A DNA stretch of 64,000 nt from Photobacterium chitinilyticum (lineage in GTDB: Bacteria; Pseudomonadota; Gammaproteobacteria; Enterobacterales; Vibrionaceae). The notes beneath the pieces were generated by a model, which did no database searches, was not told the DNA's origin, and saw only the letters and a list, made by a program, of their open reading frames with translations. The position numbers and the translations under genes are program-made. The first letter of the stretch is position 1; each line of letters opens with the position of its first letter. The stretch covers positions 1,220,711-1,284,710 of the forward strand of contig NZ_RJLM01000001.1 of the NCBI RefSeq assembly GCF_004104355.1. Reading direction: 5' to 3'. This document shows, piece after piece, positions 53,050 to 62,384 of the stretch.

Positions 53050-53309
53050 TCTTCCCTCCCCCGCATCTAATACCTCAATTGATAATAAGCAGAACCTTTT
53101 ACAACGTCCAATTTTGTTTCTCCGAGTGAGATAAGCCAACTAGCAAAGCATAACTTTCATTACAACACATCAAAGTGCTTGAATATTCAACTGAGTTGCC
53201 AAACTGTCTCCAGTTCTGTTACTGTTTTCAGGGGTATCAGGAGTGATAGCTTGAATATTTATTAGCGTAGTGTGCATTTTAGTCTATCTACGAGTACCAG
53301 GAGGGAACC

Positions 53310-53621
53310 ATGGATTTTTTTGTACCATCGGCATCAAGTCCGGCACAGGCCGAATCTGTCTTTTCATCAATAGCCAACCACGTCGCAGCTCCCGCTCAAG
53401 CACAGCGGATCTTCAAGCTTGAATGGGAACACGAAGGCAGCATCTGTGACTGTGAGATCGGCAAACCACTCCCTTCGGTCTTTAGGACCGATGAAGTAAT
53501 ATTGACCATCTTTGATTGTGGCGATGTATATAAAATCTGCACACCTAACCGCGGTGCAATCAATTTTGATCCAATCTATGCAGTAAAATCGGCAGTCGTA
53601 AACATCGAGTACTTCAACTGA
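53310..53621 (+). CDS. Hypothetical protein, 103 residues
   Basis: Unrecognised. The strong CCAGGAGGGAACC ribosome site and downstream terminator show it is expressed. Soluble, mixed alpha/beta; two Cys in GSICDCEIGKP and others in FDCGDVYKICTPNRG could form a metal or disulfide site. Convergent with polB. No signal peptide. Confidence 0.6.
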   Translation: MDFFVPSASSPAQAESVFSSIANHVAAPAQAQRIFKLEWEHEGSICDCEIGKPLPSVFRTDEVILTIFDCGDVYKICTPNRGAINFDPIYAVKSAVVNIEYFN

Positions 53622-53642
53622 TCGAGTTTGGCTAACAAAGTC

Positions 53643-53671
53643 AAAAAACGCGCTTTCTAGCGCGTTTTTGT
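53643..53671. terminator. Shared terminator of the 103-residue ORF and polB
   Basis: Perfect stem AAAAAACGCGC/GCGCGTTTTT with a 6-base TTTCTA loop at 53644-53669; T run on both strands. Confidence 0.85.
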
Positions 53672-53706
53672 CTATTCCGCTGTCCCCGTCTTACAACTCG
53701 CCCTTG

Positions 53707-56085
53707 CTAAAAAAGCCCCATTTGCGGCGCAGTAATGTCATCGAAATGCTTACCAACAAACGGTAAAATTCCATCTGCAACTGGCTTTAGCTGCTTCTCA
53801 AGGTAGTGGTTATAATCAATCGGACTTTGTCTAAATTCATGAGGTTCGGCACCCGAGGTGGTAAACACATACTCAATCACTCCCTTGGTCTGATATTGCA
53901 AAGGACGACCAAGCTTGGCATTCATCTCATCGGCCATACGGGCGGCACGCACCTGCGGCGGAGTGTTCTTTTGATATTCGTTAAGGTTTCTGCGCAGACG
54001 CTTCCGGTACACCAATAGGTGATCATGTTCACCTGCCAACGTTTTATTCGCATATTCCCTAACATACTCATCAGCATCCTGATCATGAAAAACCATATCG
54101 TAAAGCGTTTTTTGAAATTCCTGCGCCAACGGTGTCCAGTCTGTCCGGACAGTTTCTAATCCCTTAAATACCATTTTCTCATTGCCATTTTCGACCACCA
54201 GCCCGGCATAGCGCTTCTTAGAACCCGTCTCTGATCCCCGAATAGTTGGCATTAGAAATTTGTGGTAATGCGTTTCATACTCAAGCTCTAGATAACAATC
54301 AAGGTTGTAGTCCTCGCGAAGATGTTCAGTCCATGCCGCGTTAATATCTACAACCAACTGGTTACCAACAGAATCAGCATCATCTTGGCTATGGCTTCTC
54401 CCTAAGTGCACGAAGACAGAGTCGGTATCACCATAAATGACGGTATAGCCCTTTTCTTCAATCATGTCTTTTGTTCGAGACAGTACTTCATGCCCGCGCA
54501 TGGTTATTGAAGATGCCAGACGATGATCAAAGAAACGACAACCGGATGATCCCAAAACACCATAGAATGAGTTCATGATGATCTTGATCGCTTGGGAGAA
54601 CGCTTTCTCACCATCGCGTTTGGCCTGATCGCGTGCCTGCCAGAGATCTTCGATCATCTGAGGGAGAAAGTGCTTTTCTCGATGAAAGCGCCCACCACGA
54701 AAACCGGCAATAGCCTGATCATCATCTTTGCCCTGCTCTTGTTGCAGGCCTTCGACCAACCCCATCGGGTCGATCCGGAATGAACGAATAATTGATGGGT
54801 AAAGAGATTTAAAATCCAGTACCAGTACCGAATTGTACAAACCGGGCTTAGAGTCCATCACGTAGCCACCGGGACTCGCAATCCAATTCTCGCTATCCAG
54901 ACTTGGAGCGACATAACCGGCCCGGTGAAGCTGCGGAAGGTATAGATTGGTAAATGCAGCCACCGAGCCGCCAATACGATCCAGCTCAACCCCGGTTAAA
55001 CGACTGCGCTCAATAACAAAGTCCAATAAATGCGTATGTTCAAAAATACGCGAGACCAACTTGCAGTCCTGCAGGTTGTAGCGGGCAAGGGAAAGCTTGT
55101 CGTGACGAAACATGTGGTTAATTTCACCCATACGATCATGCACATTATGGATCTGCTTACCCACACCCAGTAATTCTTGCGACACCGATTCAAGAGACCA
55201 GGATCGAAAATTGAACGTGGCCGTTTTTAGCGTATCGATCCCATCAAGTACTACCCGTCCCGGTATTGTGATAAAACCTTGGTTGGGATTCTGAATCGAC
55301 TGACGCCAATGCGGGGGCTGTTTCCCCCGCCCTATCCGTAAGCTGAGCTTGTTCCACTCTGCACGTTTGAGCAACAGTCGAAAGTCAAAATCAATCACAT
55401 TCCAGCCAATAACAAGATCGGGATCGAACTGGATGAACCAAGACTCCAAGGCAAGCAACAGATCTTTTTCGGAATCGACCCATTGTACCCAGCTGTACTC
55501 GGTGTCATCAGCTGTTGGCTCACCGATCATGATGACGCGGCTATCCAGCTCACTGTGCAAGCCAACCGAATAGAGAATCCCTTTTTCAGAACACTCTATA
55601 TCTAGCGAAACAACTGAAAGCTGAGGGACATAATCAGCCACTTTCGCTTTAACCTGCTGGTATTCAATATAGCCAGCCTTTGGCTGACTGCTGCCTGTAA
55701 ATGAAATACCGCCACGAATGAATCGCTCCATCAGGTAACGGTCTGCCAACCGAATATCAGCCTCAAAAACTTCAATGCCTTCTCCACGCAATAACGTGGT
55801 CAATTGCAGACTATCTCGGACAGTTTGGCTATAACAGCCATACATTGGTTTATGCTGAAAGCTCTTTAACGGCAATGAGCGCCAGGTTACAGATATATTG
55901 GCAGCACGAAGAATACCTTCAGCATTAGGCTGATCATGGCTTGCAACAAAACAAACAGGTTTGTCCCCTTGGACAACCAAGCGGCATGGCCCCTGATCAG
56001 TTTTCGTCCATAACACGATCTCAGTTTGGCCGCGTACATCTCGGCTCTGCCTTGTCAGTACAAAGCCCGTTGATTGAGTTTGCAA
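53707..56085 (-). CDS. polB: DNA polymerase II (family B)
   Basis: 792 residues, near E. coli PolB (783). 3'-5' exonuclease motif VVSLDIECSEKG (ExoI), polymerase motif A FKSLYPSIIRSFRIDP, motif C YGDTDSVF (Asp553, Asp555) and NSFYGVLGSSGCRF (motif B) are intact. It is the SOS-inducible, error-free lesion polymerase. The start is TTG at 56085 with GAGG upstream; the N-terminus aligns with E. coli (GFVLTRQSRD). I found no LexA-type CTGT-N8-ACAG upstream of the pair. The nucleotidyltransferase gene ends 17 bases before it, suggesting an operon. Confidence 0.95.
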   Translation of the reverse strand: MQTQSTGFVLTRQSRDVRGQTEIVLWTKTDQGPCRLVVQGDKPVCFVASHDQPNAEGILRAANISVTWRSLPLKSFQHKPMYGCYSQTVRDSLQLTTLLRGEGIEVFEADIRLADRYLMERFIRGGISFTGSSQPKAGYIEYQQVKAKVADYVPQLSVVSLDIECSEKGILYSVGLHSELDSRVIMIGEPTADDTEYSWVQWVDSEKDLLLALESWFIQFDPDLVIGWNVIDFDFRLLLKRAEWNKLSLRIGRGKQPPHWRQSIQNPNQGFITIPGRVVLDGIDTLKTATFNFRSWSLESVSQELLGVGKQIHNVHDRMGEINHMFRHDKLSLARYNLQDCKLVSRIFEHTHLLDFVIERSRLTGVELDRIGGSVAAFTNLYLPQLHRAGYVAPSLDSENWIASPGGYVMDSKPGLYNSVLVLDFKSLYPSIIRSFRIDPMGLVEGLQQEQGKDDDQAIAGFRGGRFHREKHFLPQMIEDLWQARDQAKRDGEKAFSQAIKIIMNSFYGVLGSSGCRFFDHRLASSITMRGHEVLSRTKDMIEEKGYTVIYGDTDSVFVHLGRSHSQDDADSVGNQLVVDINAAWTEHLREDYNLDCYLELEYETHYHKFLMPTIRGSETGSKKRYAGLVVENGNEKMVFKGLETVRTDWTPLAQEFQKTLYDMVFHDQDADEYVREYANKTLAGEHDHLLVYRKRLRRNLNEYQKNTPPQVRAARMADEMNAKLGRPLQYQTKGVIEYVFTTSGAEPHEFRQSPIDYNHYLEKQLKPVADGILPFVGKHFDDITAPQMGLF

Positions 56086-56102
56086 AAATACCTCATAAAA
56101 GA

Positions 56103-56876
56103 TTAACCAATTTTACGATCTATTCGATCAAACTCGGACACTATCCACCCGCCAAAAGAATCTATCATAAACAGAGTCGCTTTTTTGGGTACCTGCTGCC
56201 GGCTCACCAAAACAAATAAGCGCTCAACTTCCTGCTCTTTCTCAGGGTAGTATTTCAGAAAAACCTCAGCACATTGTTCGATGGAAAGTGCCAGCATCTG
56301 CTCCCGGTGCATGACCAAAGAAAAACAGCTCCACAGCATTTTTTTGCCGATATACTCACAATAGTCCAAATAATTCTGAACAACTTTGGTAGCCATGACT
56401 TTCTTACGGTAGTTGCTCAATTCGTCCTTGATATCGCCGTTCAATGACTTTGCAATATCCCAACTTGGCTCAAAACCACCAAAACGCGTCGATAGATCGT
56501 CACCATATAAGCAGATACAACAATGTTTGAGCCAAAAACCCCAGGTAAAAATAGCTCCCACCGACAGAACTTCACCAATAACACCGACTTTCAGCTCAAC
56601 ATCCGAAACAGCCGAGTACCGGGAAGTAATCCGCCACCGAATAGTACTCAGAACCGATTGCTCTGACGTAGTAAGCGGTCGCTGCACAATGACTGTCAGG
56701 TTGAGATCAGACATACCAGCTTTGGCTTCTCGACGGGCAACACTACCAAATACATAAACACTATGAAGAGAATCGACCAAACCGGCTTTTAGCTGCTTTA
56801 TCACATCCAGTAAGACTGGCATATAGTCTTGTTGAAAAGGCGTTTCGCCATCAAGCACAGGAAGAGCTCTCGCCAC
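56103..56876 (-). CDS. Nucleotidyltransferase-like protein upstream of polB
   Basis: 257 residues. NTP_transf_2-type start VYVFGSVARREAKAGMSDLN with Gly44-Ser45. The catalytic carboxylate pair that usually reads SDID/SDLD reads Ser56-Asp57-Leu58-Asn59 here, so the second Asp is replaced by Asn and activity is doubtful. The rest (helical, with HCCICLYGDDLSTRF) has no second domain I recognise. Start GTG with AAGGA 7 bases upstream; stop 17 bases before polB. Possibly a regulatory or structural protein of the nucleotidyltransferase fold. Confidence 0.72.
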   Translation of the reverse strand: MARALPVLDGETPFQQDYMPVLLDVIKQLKAGLVDSLHSVYVFGSVARREAKAGMSDLNLTVIVQRPLTTSEQSVLSTIRWRITSRYSAVSDVELKVGVIGEVLSVGAIFTWGFWLKHCCICLYGDDLSTRFGGFEPSWDIAKSLNGDIKDELSNYRKKVMATKVVQNYLDYCEYIGKKMLWSCFSLVMHREQMLALSIEQCAEVFLKYYPEKEQEVERLFVLVSRQQVPKKATLFMIDSFGGWIVSEFDRIDRKIG

Positions 56877-57170
56877 ACATTTTTCCTTTTTACGATTTGT
56901 TATCTACATTCTATCAAATCATTGCTTTACAGATCGAACATTCTAACTAAAGCTGAATTACCGAGTAACTGTCCGACACGGATCTACCTTGAAACAATTC
57001 AAGAAAGTCAGGCACAGAATGACAATTATCCGGCATTCCAGCTTAAAACATGCCAATAAAATGACTAAAGTTGAATTATATTAATAATTTTTTAATTCTT
57101 ATATTAAAAGTAAAAGAACTAATATATCCTCTCAGCCTTTCTTTTAATCTTATCTTAGCTTTTTATCAAA

Positions 57171-58733
57171 ATGAAAAAAAATCATATCATTAAGCTACTA
57201 TTACTCTCTGTCACTCTCGGTATTCTTATTGATATCACTTGGGTGAGATATCAAGCTAAAAAACGTTCGGTTGAAACCGTTTCTTACTTGACCGAAAGTA
57301 TGGATAAGATCCTTACACAAGTTGATAACCAATTAACATCGCTTAGTAATATATATTATCCATGCAGTAATGAGAGCAGAAAAAAGCTCGAGGAAATGGT
57401 TTTCAACTCAAGTATTTTAAAAGAAGTTACGTATATTGAAAACGGCCAGTTTCAATGTGGTGACAGAAATACCGTGCCACTAATACCTTTAAATTCTCAG
57501 CATTTAGAATTTATAACTGACAATGATAATTATGTTATTTATCGGTCGAGGAGCCAGAGAAGGAACATCGATGGTGTTTTTTTCATGATACCTGTAAATA
57601 ACGGTTGGTTTCGGGTATTATTCGATATCAACTTCATCGATTTTTGGGTTAATCAACTAACTGAGAAACAGTATTTATACGGCTGCATGTTAGATAACCA
57701 AAATGATCTTTCATATCGTTGTGAGCAAAACCAAACTAGCCGTATTCTATTCTCAAGATCATTACACTCGAAAAATTATCCGTTTTCAGTCGTGTCTGGT
57801 TATACCAATGAAATGCTCATCAATATTTACCTTCACCAGTTACCTTATGCGACACTAATTATTCTTAGTCTTTCTGGGCTGCTCACTTTACTTGGTCATG
57901 CTTTTTTCAATTGGCGTACCTCGCTACATATTGATATTCAACGCGGAATTGACAGAAGAGAATTCGTTGGATTTTATCAACCAATCGTCAACTCTCAAAG
58001 TGGTGAATGGCTAGGTGCAGAGCTCTTGGTTCGATGGCTTCAGCCTAACAATAAAATCATTTCACCAGCTGAGTTTATACCCACTGCTGAGCAATCAGGA
58101 CAAATAAACAAAATTACGCTTCAATTGCTCGAGCGGGCAGCCAGTGAAAAAGAAAAAATAAATTCTATTTCGCCGGACTGCTATCTATCAATTAACGTCA
58201 CAGCATCGATGATCGCTAACGAAAGTTATGTCGACTCATTGATAGAGATGATAAACACCCACCATTCATTGCAAACAAATGTAACGCTAGAGTTTACCGA
58301 ACGAGAGACCTTCGCCAATATCGAAATCAGTGCATTACAAACAGGTATGCAAAAGCTACGCGAAGTCGGCGTTCGTTGGGCTCTGGATGATTTTGGGACT
58401 GGTTATGCGGGGTTATCGACGCTGCAGGCATTGAGTTTCGACATTCTGAAAATTGACCGCACTTTTGTTGCCTCTTCCGTTACAGATGCTGTTACCCACT
58501 CTATCATTGGCAACATTGCCCAGATGGGGCACAAACTTCAATGTTCACTTGTCGCTGAAGGTGTTGAAACCATCGAGCAAGCCAAACGTGTAGCACAGTT
58601 GGGCATTCAATCCAGCCAAGGATTTTATTTCGACAGACCTATGCCATTCGAAGACTTCTTTACCAAGCTCGAAAGTATGCTATACCACAACCAAAGCTCG
58701 GCACCGCAAGTGCATATTGAATACAACAACTAG
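57171..58733 (+). CDS. Membrane c-di-GMP phosphodiesterase, CSS-EAL domain
   Basis: 520 residues. Membrane helix (about 7-24), periplasmic CSS-motif sensor domain with YYPCSNESRKKL (Cys65), another helix (about 224-246), then an EAL domain: Glu284 in AELLVRW (the EAL triplet is ELL here), SINVTASM, LEFTERE, DDFGTGYAGLS, LKIDRTFV, VAEGVET and SQGFYFDRP. All metal- and substrate-binding positions look intact, so activity is expected. CSS domains sense redox in the periplasm by disulfide formation (known for E. coli PdeB/PdeC types). No ribosome site is obvious before the ATG. Stands alone. Confidence 0.92.
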   Translation: MKKNHIIKLLLLSVTLGILIDITWVRYQAKKRSVETVSYLTESMDKILTQVDNQLTSLSNIYYPCSNESRKKLEEMVFNSSILKEVTYIENGQFQCGDRNTVPLIPLNSQHLEFITDNDNYVIYRSRSQRRNIDGVFFMIPVNNGWFRVLFDINFIDFWVNQLTEKQYLYGCMLDNQNDLSYRCEQNQTSRILFSRSLHSKNYPFSVVSGYTNEMLINIYLHQLPYATLIILSLSGLLTLLGHAFFNWRTSLHIDIQRGIDRREFVGFYQPIVNSQSGEWLGAELLVRWLQPNNKIISPAEFIPTAEQSGQINKITLQLLERAASEKEKINSISPDCYLSINVTASMIANESYVDSLIEMINTHHSLQTNVTLEFTERETFANIEISALQTGMQKLREVGVRWALDDFGTGYAGLSTLQALSFDILKIDRTFVASSVTDAVTHSIIGNIAQMGHKLQCSLVAEGVETIEQAKRVAQLGIQSSQGFYFDRPMPFEDFFTKLESMLYHNQSSAPQVHIEYNN

Positions 58734-58824
58734 TTGCTACATCTCTTTATTGGACGCAATTACCAATTTATCTTATCGGCGGGTATAATGCAGTTTCACA
58801 CAATACCAGAGATTTATGTAGTTC

Positions 58825-59151
58825 ATGGAAACTTCAAACCTGATTTCTTACGACGACGTTATTGATGCGGCTTACGACATTTTTCTTGAAATGGCAGCTG
58901 ACAGCCTAGAGCCTGCAGACGTTATTCTGTTCACGGCACAATTTGAAGACCGCGGCGCTGCAGAGTTAGTCGAAACCAAAGACGACTGGGCTGAGCATGT
59001 CGGTTTTGATGTCGATAAAGAGGTTTTTGCAGAAGTACGAATCGGCTTAGTAAACGAAGAAAACGATGAGCTAGACGATGTATTTGCCCGCATGCTTGTT
59101 AGCCGCGATCCGGAGAACAAATTCTGCCATATTCTTTGGAAGCGAGATTAA
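58825..59151 (+). CDS. yciU: HI1450-family dsDNA-mimic protein
   Basis: 108 residues, very acidic. ISYDDVIDAAYDIFLEMAAD and LEPADVILFTAQFEDRGAAE, DVFARMLVSRDPENK and HILWKRD match YciU/HI1450 (DUF440) closely. In Haemophilus the acidic surface mimics DNA and binds HU. Encoded 90 bases after the EAL gene, terminator following. Confidence 0.93.
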   Translation: METSNLISYDDVIDAAYDIFLEMAADSLEPADVILFTAQFEDRGAAELVETKDDWAEHVGFDVDKEVFAEVRIGLVNEENDELDDVFARMLVSRDPENKFCHILWKRD

Positions 59152-59188
59152 ACCCCACACAAAGAACAATGAGTAAAAGAACAATAAA

Positions 59189-59220
59189 CGAAGGCGGAGC
59201 AAATGCTCCGCCTTTTGTTT
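59189..59220. terminator. Bidirectional terminator of yciU and emrD
   Basis: 10-bp perfect stem AAGGCGGAGC/GCTCCGCCTT with an AAAT loop (59191-59214), followed by TTGTTT on the plus strand; it also lies just past the emrD stop. Confidence 0.85.
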
Positions 59221-59235
59221 AGCTACAAATGCATG

Positions 59236-60444
59236 TTATGCCAATACTGGCGTATCTTGTTGGTAGCTACGTCGCACCCACAGCAGACTGAGCACTACAA
59301 GTACCGCCATTACCGTCATCACAGCACCCAGGCTGTACTGATCTTCGGCACGCATCAGTGATGCCGCTAAAGTAGCCAGCCCCGCACCTAGGTTCTGAAG
59401 CCCCCCAAGAACGGCCCCTGCCGTACCGGCATGATGTGGAAAAGGTTGAATCGCTGCCGTTGTTGCCGCCGGAAATAAGATCCCAGCGCCAATAAAGTAA
59501 ATAAATGCACCGCCAATTAATGAGCTTACCGTAACTAACCCAGCCATACCCGGGATCAAAATGGCCAATGCTCCTGCAATAATTGCCAGCATCCCCAGAT
59601 ACATAACCCGAACATTGCCAAGCTGTTTAACCAACATTGATGACAGCCATGATCCCGCCAGATACCCAGGCAAAGGCAGTACGAACAACCAGCTCACTGT
59701 TTTAGAGTCCAGATTTAACACACTACCAAGCAATACCCCTGCAGCAGCCTCAAATACCGCAATCCCGGCAAAGGTAGCAATCAGGCAAAGAACATAACCT
59801 TGGAAACGACGATTACCCAATACATAGCGATAGCTCACCCAAACACGCTCAGAGCGACGATTCTCAACTGGCAGTGTTTCTGTAAACATAAACATCATTG
59901 CCAGCGTCACCACTGCACCGAAAATCAGCAAAAAGGTATAACTGGCTTGCCAATCGAATGCCGCAGACAAATATCCGCCCAGCACAGGGGCAATTAACGG
60001 TGAGAAAATCACCCCCATACTCACGAGGCTATTGGCTCGGTGTAAATCTGCTCCATCATAGCAGTCACGTGTAACGGTACGGCACATTGCACCGCCACAA
60101 CCTGTCCCTAGCCCCTGCACAAAGCTGGCGAGCAAGAACAATTCAAACGATGGAGACACCAAGGCTCCCAGCGTACCAATCAAAAAGATGACCATACCGA
60201 TAATGATTACCGGTCGGCGACCAATCCGGTCCGATAGCGGCCCATAGAAAAACTGAGAAAGGCCATAGGGTATTAAATACGCAGCCATTACCGCTTGCAG
60301 ATAAGAAGACTTAACAGCAAAGAACTCTGACATAGCCGGGATCGATGGCACGTACATTGTTTGGGTCATCTGACCAGACGCAGCCAGAATGATTATTAAA
60401 AATAACAGTTTCGCCATGCTAGCAGAAGAAAATTGCTGAACCAC
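59236..60444 (-). CDS. emrD: EmrD-like multidrug MFS transporter
   Basis: 402 residues, about twelve helices, near E. coli EmrD (394). SGQMTQTMYVPSIPAMSEFF, SQFFYGPLSDRIGRRPVIII (motif A), SFVQGLGTGCGGAMCRTVTRD and FIGAGILFPAATTAAIQPFP match EmrD closely. Start taken as GTG at 60444, with GAGGGACGGTT upstream; the ATG at 60417 lacks a ribosome site, and longer frames carry unlike sequence. Exports hydrophobic uncouplers and detergents in E. coli. Confidence 0.9.
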   Translation of the reverse strand: MVQQFSSASMAKLLFLIIILAASGQMTQTMYVPSIPAMSEFFAVKSSYLQAVMAAYLIPYGLSQFFYGPLSDRIGRRPVIIIGMVIFLIGTLGALVSPSFELFLLASFVQGLGTGCGGAMCRTVTRDCYDGADLHRANSLVSMGVIFSPLIAPVLGGYLSAAFDWQASYTFLLIFGAVVTLAMMFMFTETLPVENRRSERVWVSYRYVLGNRRFQGYVLCLIATFAGIAVFEAAAGVLLGSVLNLDSKTVSWLFVLPLPGYLAGSWLSSMLVKQLGNVRVMYLGMLAIIAGALAILIPGMAGLVTVSSLIGGAFIYFIGAGILFPAATTAAIQPFPHHAGTAGAVLGGLQNLGAGLATLAASLMRAEDQYSLGAVMTVMAVLVVLSLLWVRRSYQQDTPVLA

Positions 60445-60751
60445 AACCCGTCCCTCATCACAGAATAAAATAAAGAATACTTGTCGTGAATTAGAGAAAT
60501 ACCGACCAAGAGCAGAATAAAACACCAGGCTTAACCTCAAGGTAAAACTAAACACTAGGTTTAATCAGATATTAGGTTCAAGCTCTGTTTGATGAACGGT
60601 GATAGTAATAGGGAAACTACTATCAGGCAAGGAATTAGCGTGCTACTTAGCACGAAACATTATTATGATTTGGATTAGAAAAACTAATTGATTTACATTT
60701 GATATTATTCGAGATATTTATATCAACGATGGCTATAGCGTCCATTGACGC
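60445..60751. other. 307-bp spacer upstream of emrD
   Basis: Contains two short hairpins (60601-60624 GATAGTA/TACTATC; 60639-60654 CGTGCT/AGCACG) and a repeated TAGGTTTA/TAGGTTCA near 60557-60580. Holds the emrD promoter. No gene. Confidence 0.4.
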
Positions 60752-61663
60752 TTACGCTGGGGTTGACAGCCGGGACTCGATAGCTTCAATACAAAGCCGT
60801 ACCAATAGAGGCATAGAGCTATTAAAAGCATGCGTTGCATAAACAGAGGTTGGCGCAAGGTAGGACCCCGGAATCGCCTCTTCCAGACAGCCGACATGCT
60901 GGCGCTGACTAAAAATAAACTCAGGGACAATGCCCAGCCCCGCACCAGCCTCGATGAGTGCCAGCGTCGTCGGTAAGGAGTCAGCAAAACGAGTTGGATG
61001 CATCATTAATGTTACCGGCTCAGACTGGGATTGATGGTGAAGGTGATGTACTACGTACTTACCCTGCCAGACATTTGCCACGTAGTTACAAACAGCCATC
61101 TTCTCAGACAAGTCATCTGAAAAATCTAATCCATCGCCATACTGACTTATATACTGCGGGGATCCGCACAATATATCTCTAAACTGACCGATACGTCGTT
61201 GACGATAGCTGCTCGAGGCTGACTCACCAACCCTGACGGCAAGATCAATGCCGTGTTCGATAATATCAATCCGCCCATCATCAGCGACTAGATGAGGAAT
61301 GATCGCAGGATACACAGACACTAACTCACCGATTGCCGGCGCAACAATATTCCCCATCAATGCATGCGGCGCAGTGATCGTTATCGAACCTGTCGGAGTC
61401 AACTGGCTTTCCCTTGCTCCTTCCCATGCTTCCTGTGCTAGCTGGTTCATCTGCTGACACTTCTCGTAAAATGCAGCCCCGGCAGCTGTCAGGGTTTGTC
61501 TGCGAGTCGTCCTTTTCAGCAGCGTGATACCCAATTCCTGCTCAAGCACTTTCAGATGCTGACTGATCACCGATTTCGACAAGCTCAGATCTTCGGCGGC
61601 CGCACTTATCGATCCGCACTCAACAACTTTGGCAAACACAGACATATGACGAAGATAGTTCAT
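60752..61663 (-). CDS. LysR-family regulator
   Basis: 303 residues from the ATG at 61663; longer frames upstream carry unlike sequence. Winged helix MNYLRHMSVFAKVVECGSIS, LSKSVISQHLKVLEQELG, LLKRTTRRQTLTAAG, then an effector domain (GSITITAPHALMGNIVAPAI). It is of the AaeR/DmlR-like subgroup. Divergent from an NTF2-like gene, with an inverted repeat in the 112-bp gap. It ends about 300 bases before emrD, in the same orientation. Confidence 0.9.
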   Translation of the reverse strand: MNYLRHMSVFAKVVECGSISAAAEDLSLSKSVISQHLKVLEQELGITLLKRTTRRQTLTAAGAAFYEKCQQMNQLAQEAWEGARESQLTPTGSITITAPHALMGNIVAPAIGELVSVYPAIIPHLVADDGRIDIIEHGIDLAVRVGESASSSYRQRRIGQFRDILCGSPQYISQYGDGLDFSDDLSEKMAVCNYVANVWQGKYVVHHLHHQSQSEPVTLMMHPTRFADSLPTTLALIEAGAGLGIVPEFIFSQRQHVGCLEEAIPGSYLAPTSVYATHAFNSSMPLLVRLCIEAIESRLSTPA

Positions 61664-61682
61664 AACATTGTTCAGTTTTATT

Positions 61683-61709
61683 AAACAGTATTTACATATT
61701 ACTCTGTTT
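61683..61709. promoter_or_regulatory. Inverted repeat between divergent lysR and NTF2-like genes
   Basis: AAACAG (61683-61688) and CTGTTT (61704-61709) are perfect arms around 15 AT-rich bases. Typical of a LysR operator; candidate for control of both genes. Confidence 0.4.
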
Positions 61710-61775
61710 TTCACTGCCAATATCTTTTTTATGCTTAACTCATCAACAATAACTGAAAAAAAGCAGGTAAAGACA

Positions 61776-62147
61776 ATGGAAACTCGAGTACCAGAGACCT
61801 TCAAAACAGGCATTGAGCTATGGAAAAAATCATTCAATCAACAAGATGCTGCTGGTTGTGCTGCCCAATACACGGCCAATGCCGTTATGCATGCCCGTCC
61901 ATTCGGCACATTTACCGGCACTGAAGAAATACGCGCTTTCTGGCAACAAATCATCGATTCGGGTTATGCCAGTGTCGAATATCAAAATACAAGCTGGGAG
62001 CAAAAGGACAGTAATTGTTTCATCCTTCGCTCTGAGTGGACGATGAACAAAGCCTTCGGAGCCGTTCATGAAGAACACTGGATCATCCAGCCTGATGGCA
62101 CTGCAAAGCTGGAATATGATGACTTTGAAGTTCTGGGGGAGCGCTGA
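61776..62147 (+). CDS. NTF2-like (SnoaL) protein next to LysR regulator
   Basis: 123 residues, soluble. ATG at 61776 with AGGTAAAGACA upstream; the longer frame to 61668 is not needed. VPETFKTGIELWKKSFNQQD, CAAQYTANAVMHARPFGTF, EIRAFWQQIIDSGYAS and CFILRSEWTMNKAFGAVHEE are an NTF2-like fold as in SnoaL/ketosteroid isomerase-like proteins. Possible target of the divergent LysR. No catalytic residue can be named. Confidence 0.82.
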   Translation: METRVPETFKTGIELWKKSFNQQDAAGCAAQYTANAVMHARPFGTFTGTEEIRAFWQQIIDSGYASVEYQNTSWEQKDSNCFILRSEWTMNKAFGAVHEEHWIIQPDGTAKLEYDDFEVLGER

Positions 62148-62180
62148 TAGCCCCCTAACCATTCAACGCTACAAAGACTG

Positions 62181-62209
62181 AAATCCTCAATTTTCCTTGA
62201 GGATTTTTT
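62181..62209 (+). terminator. Terminator after the NTF2-like gene
   Basis: 10-bp perfect stem AAATCCTCAA/TTGAGGATTT with 6-base loop (62181-62206), then TTT. Confidence 0.85.
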
Positions 62210-62384
62210 GAACGTGTCTATTGACCATAATATCCCTAACTGAAAATTATGATTTAAATCAATGGATAATATGGGTCTTCATTCATAATATCTCCGACTT
62301 CATCAAATCGATGTGTATCACTCAGTGGTGCGTTATACGCTCAATACCTCACTGATACAGCAGCTCAAAATAAATGGAGATATT

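Noticed and set aside
56877-57170. LexA (SOS) box upstream of the nucleotidyltransferase/polB pair
   Set aside because: The closest sequences (ACTGTCCGACACGG, CTTTACAG) do not give CTGT-N8-ACAG.
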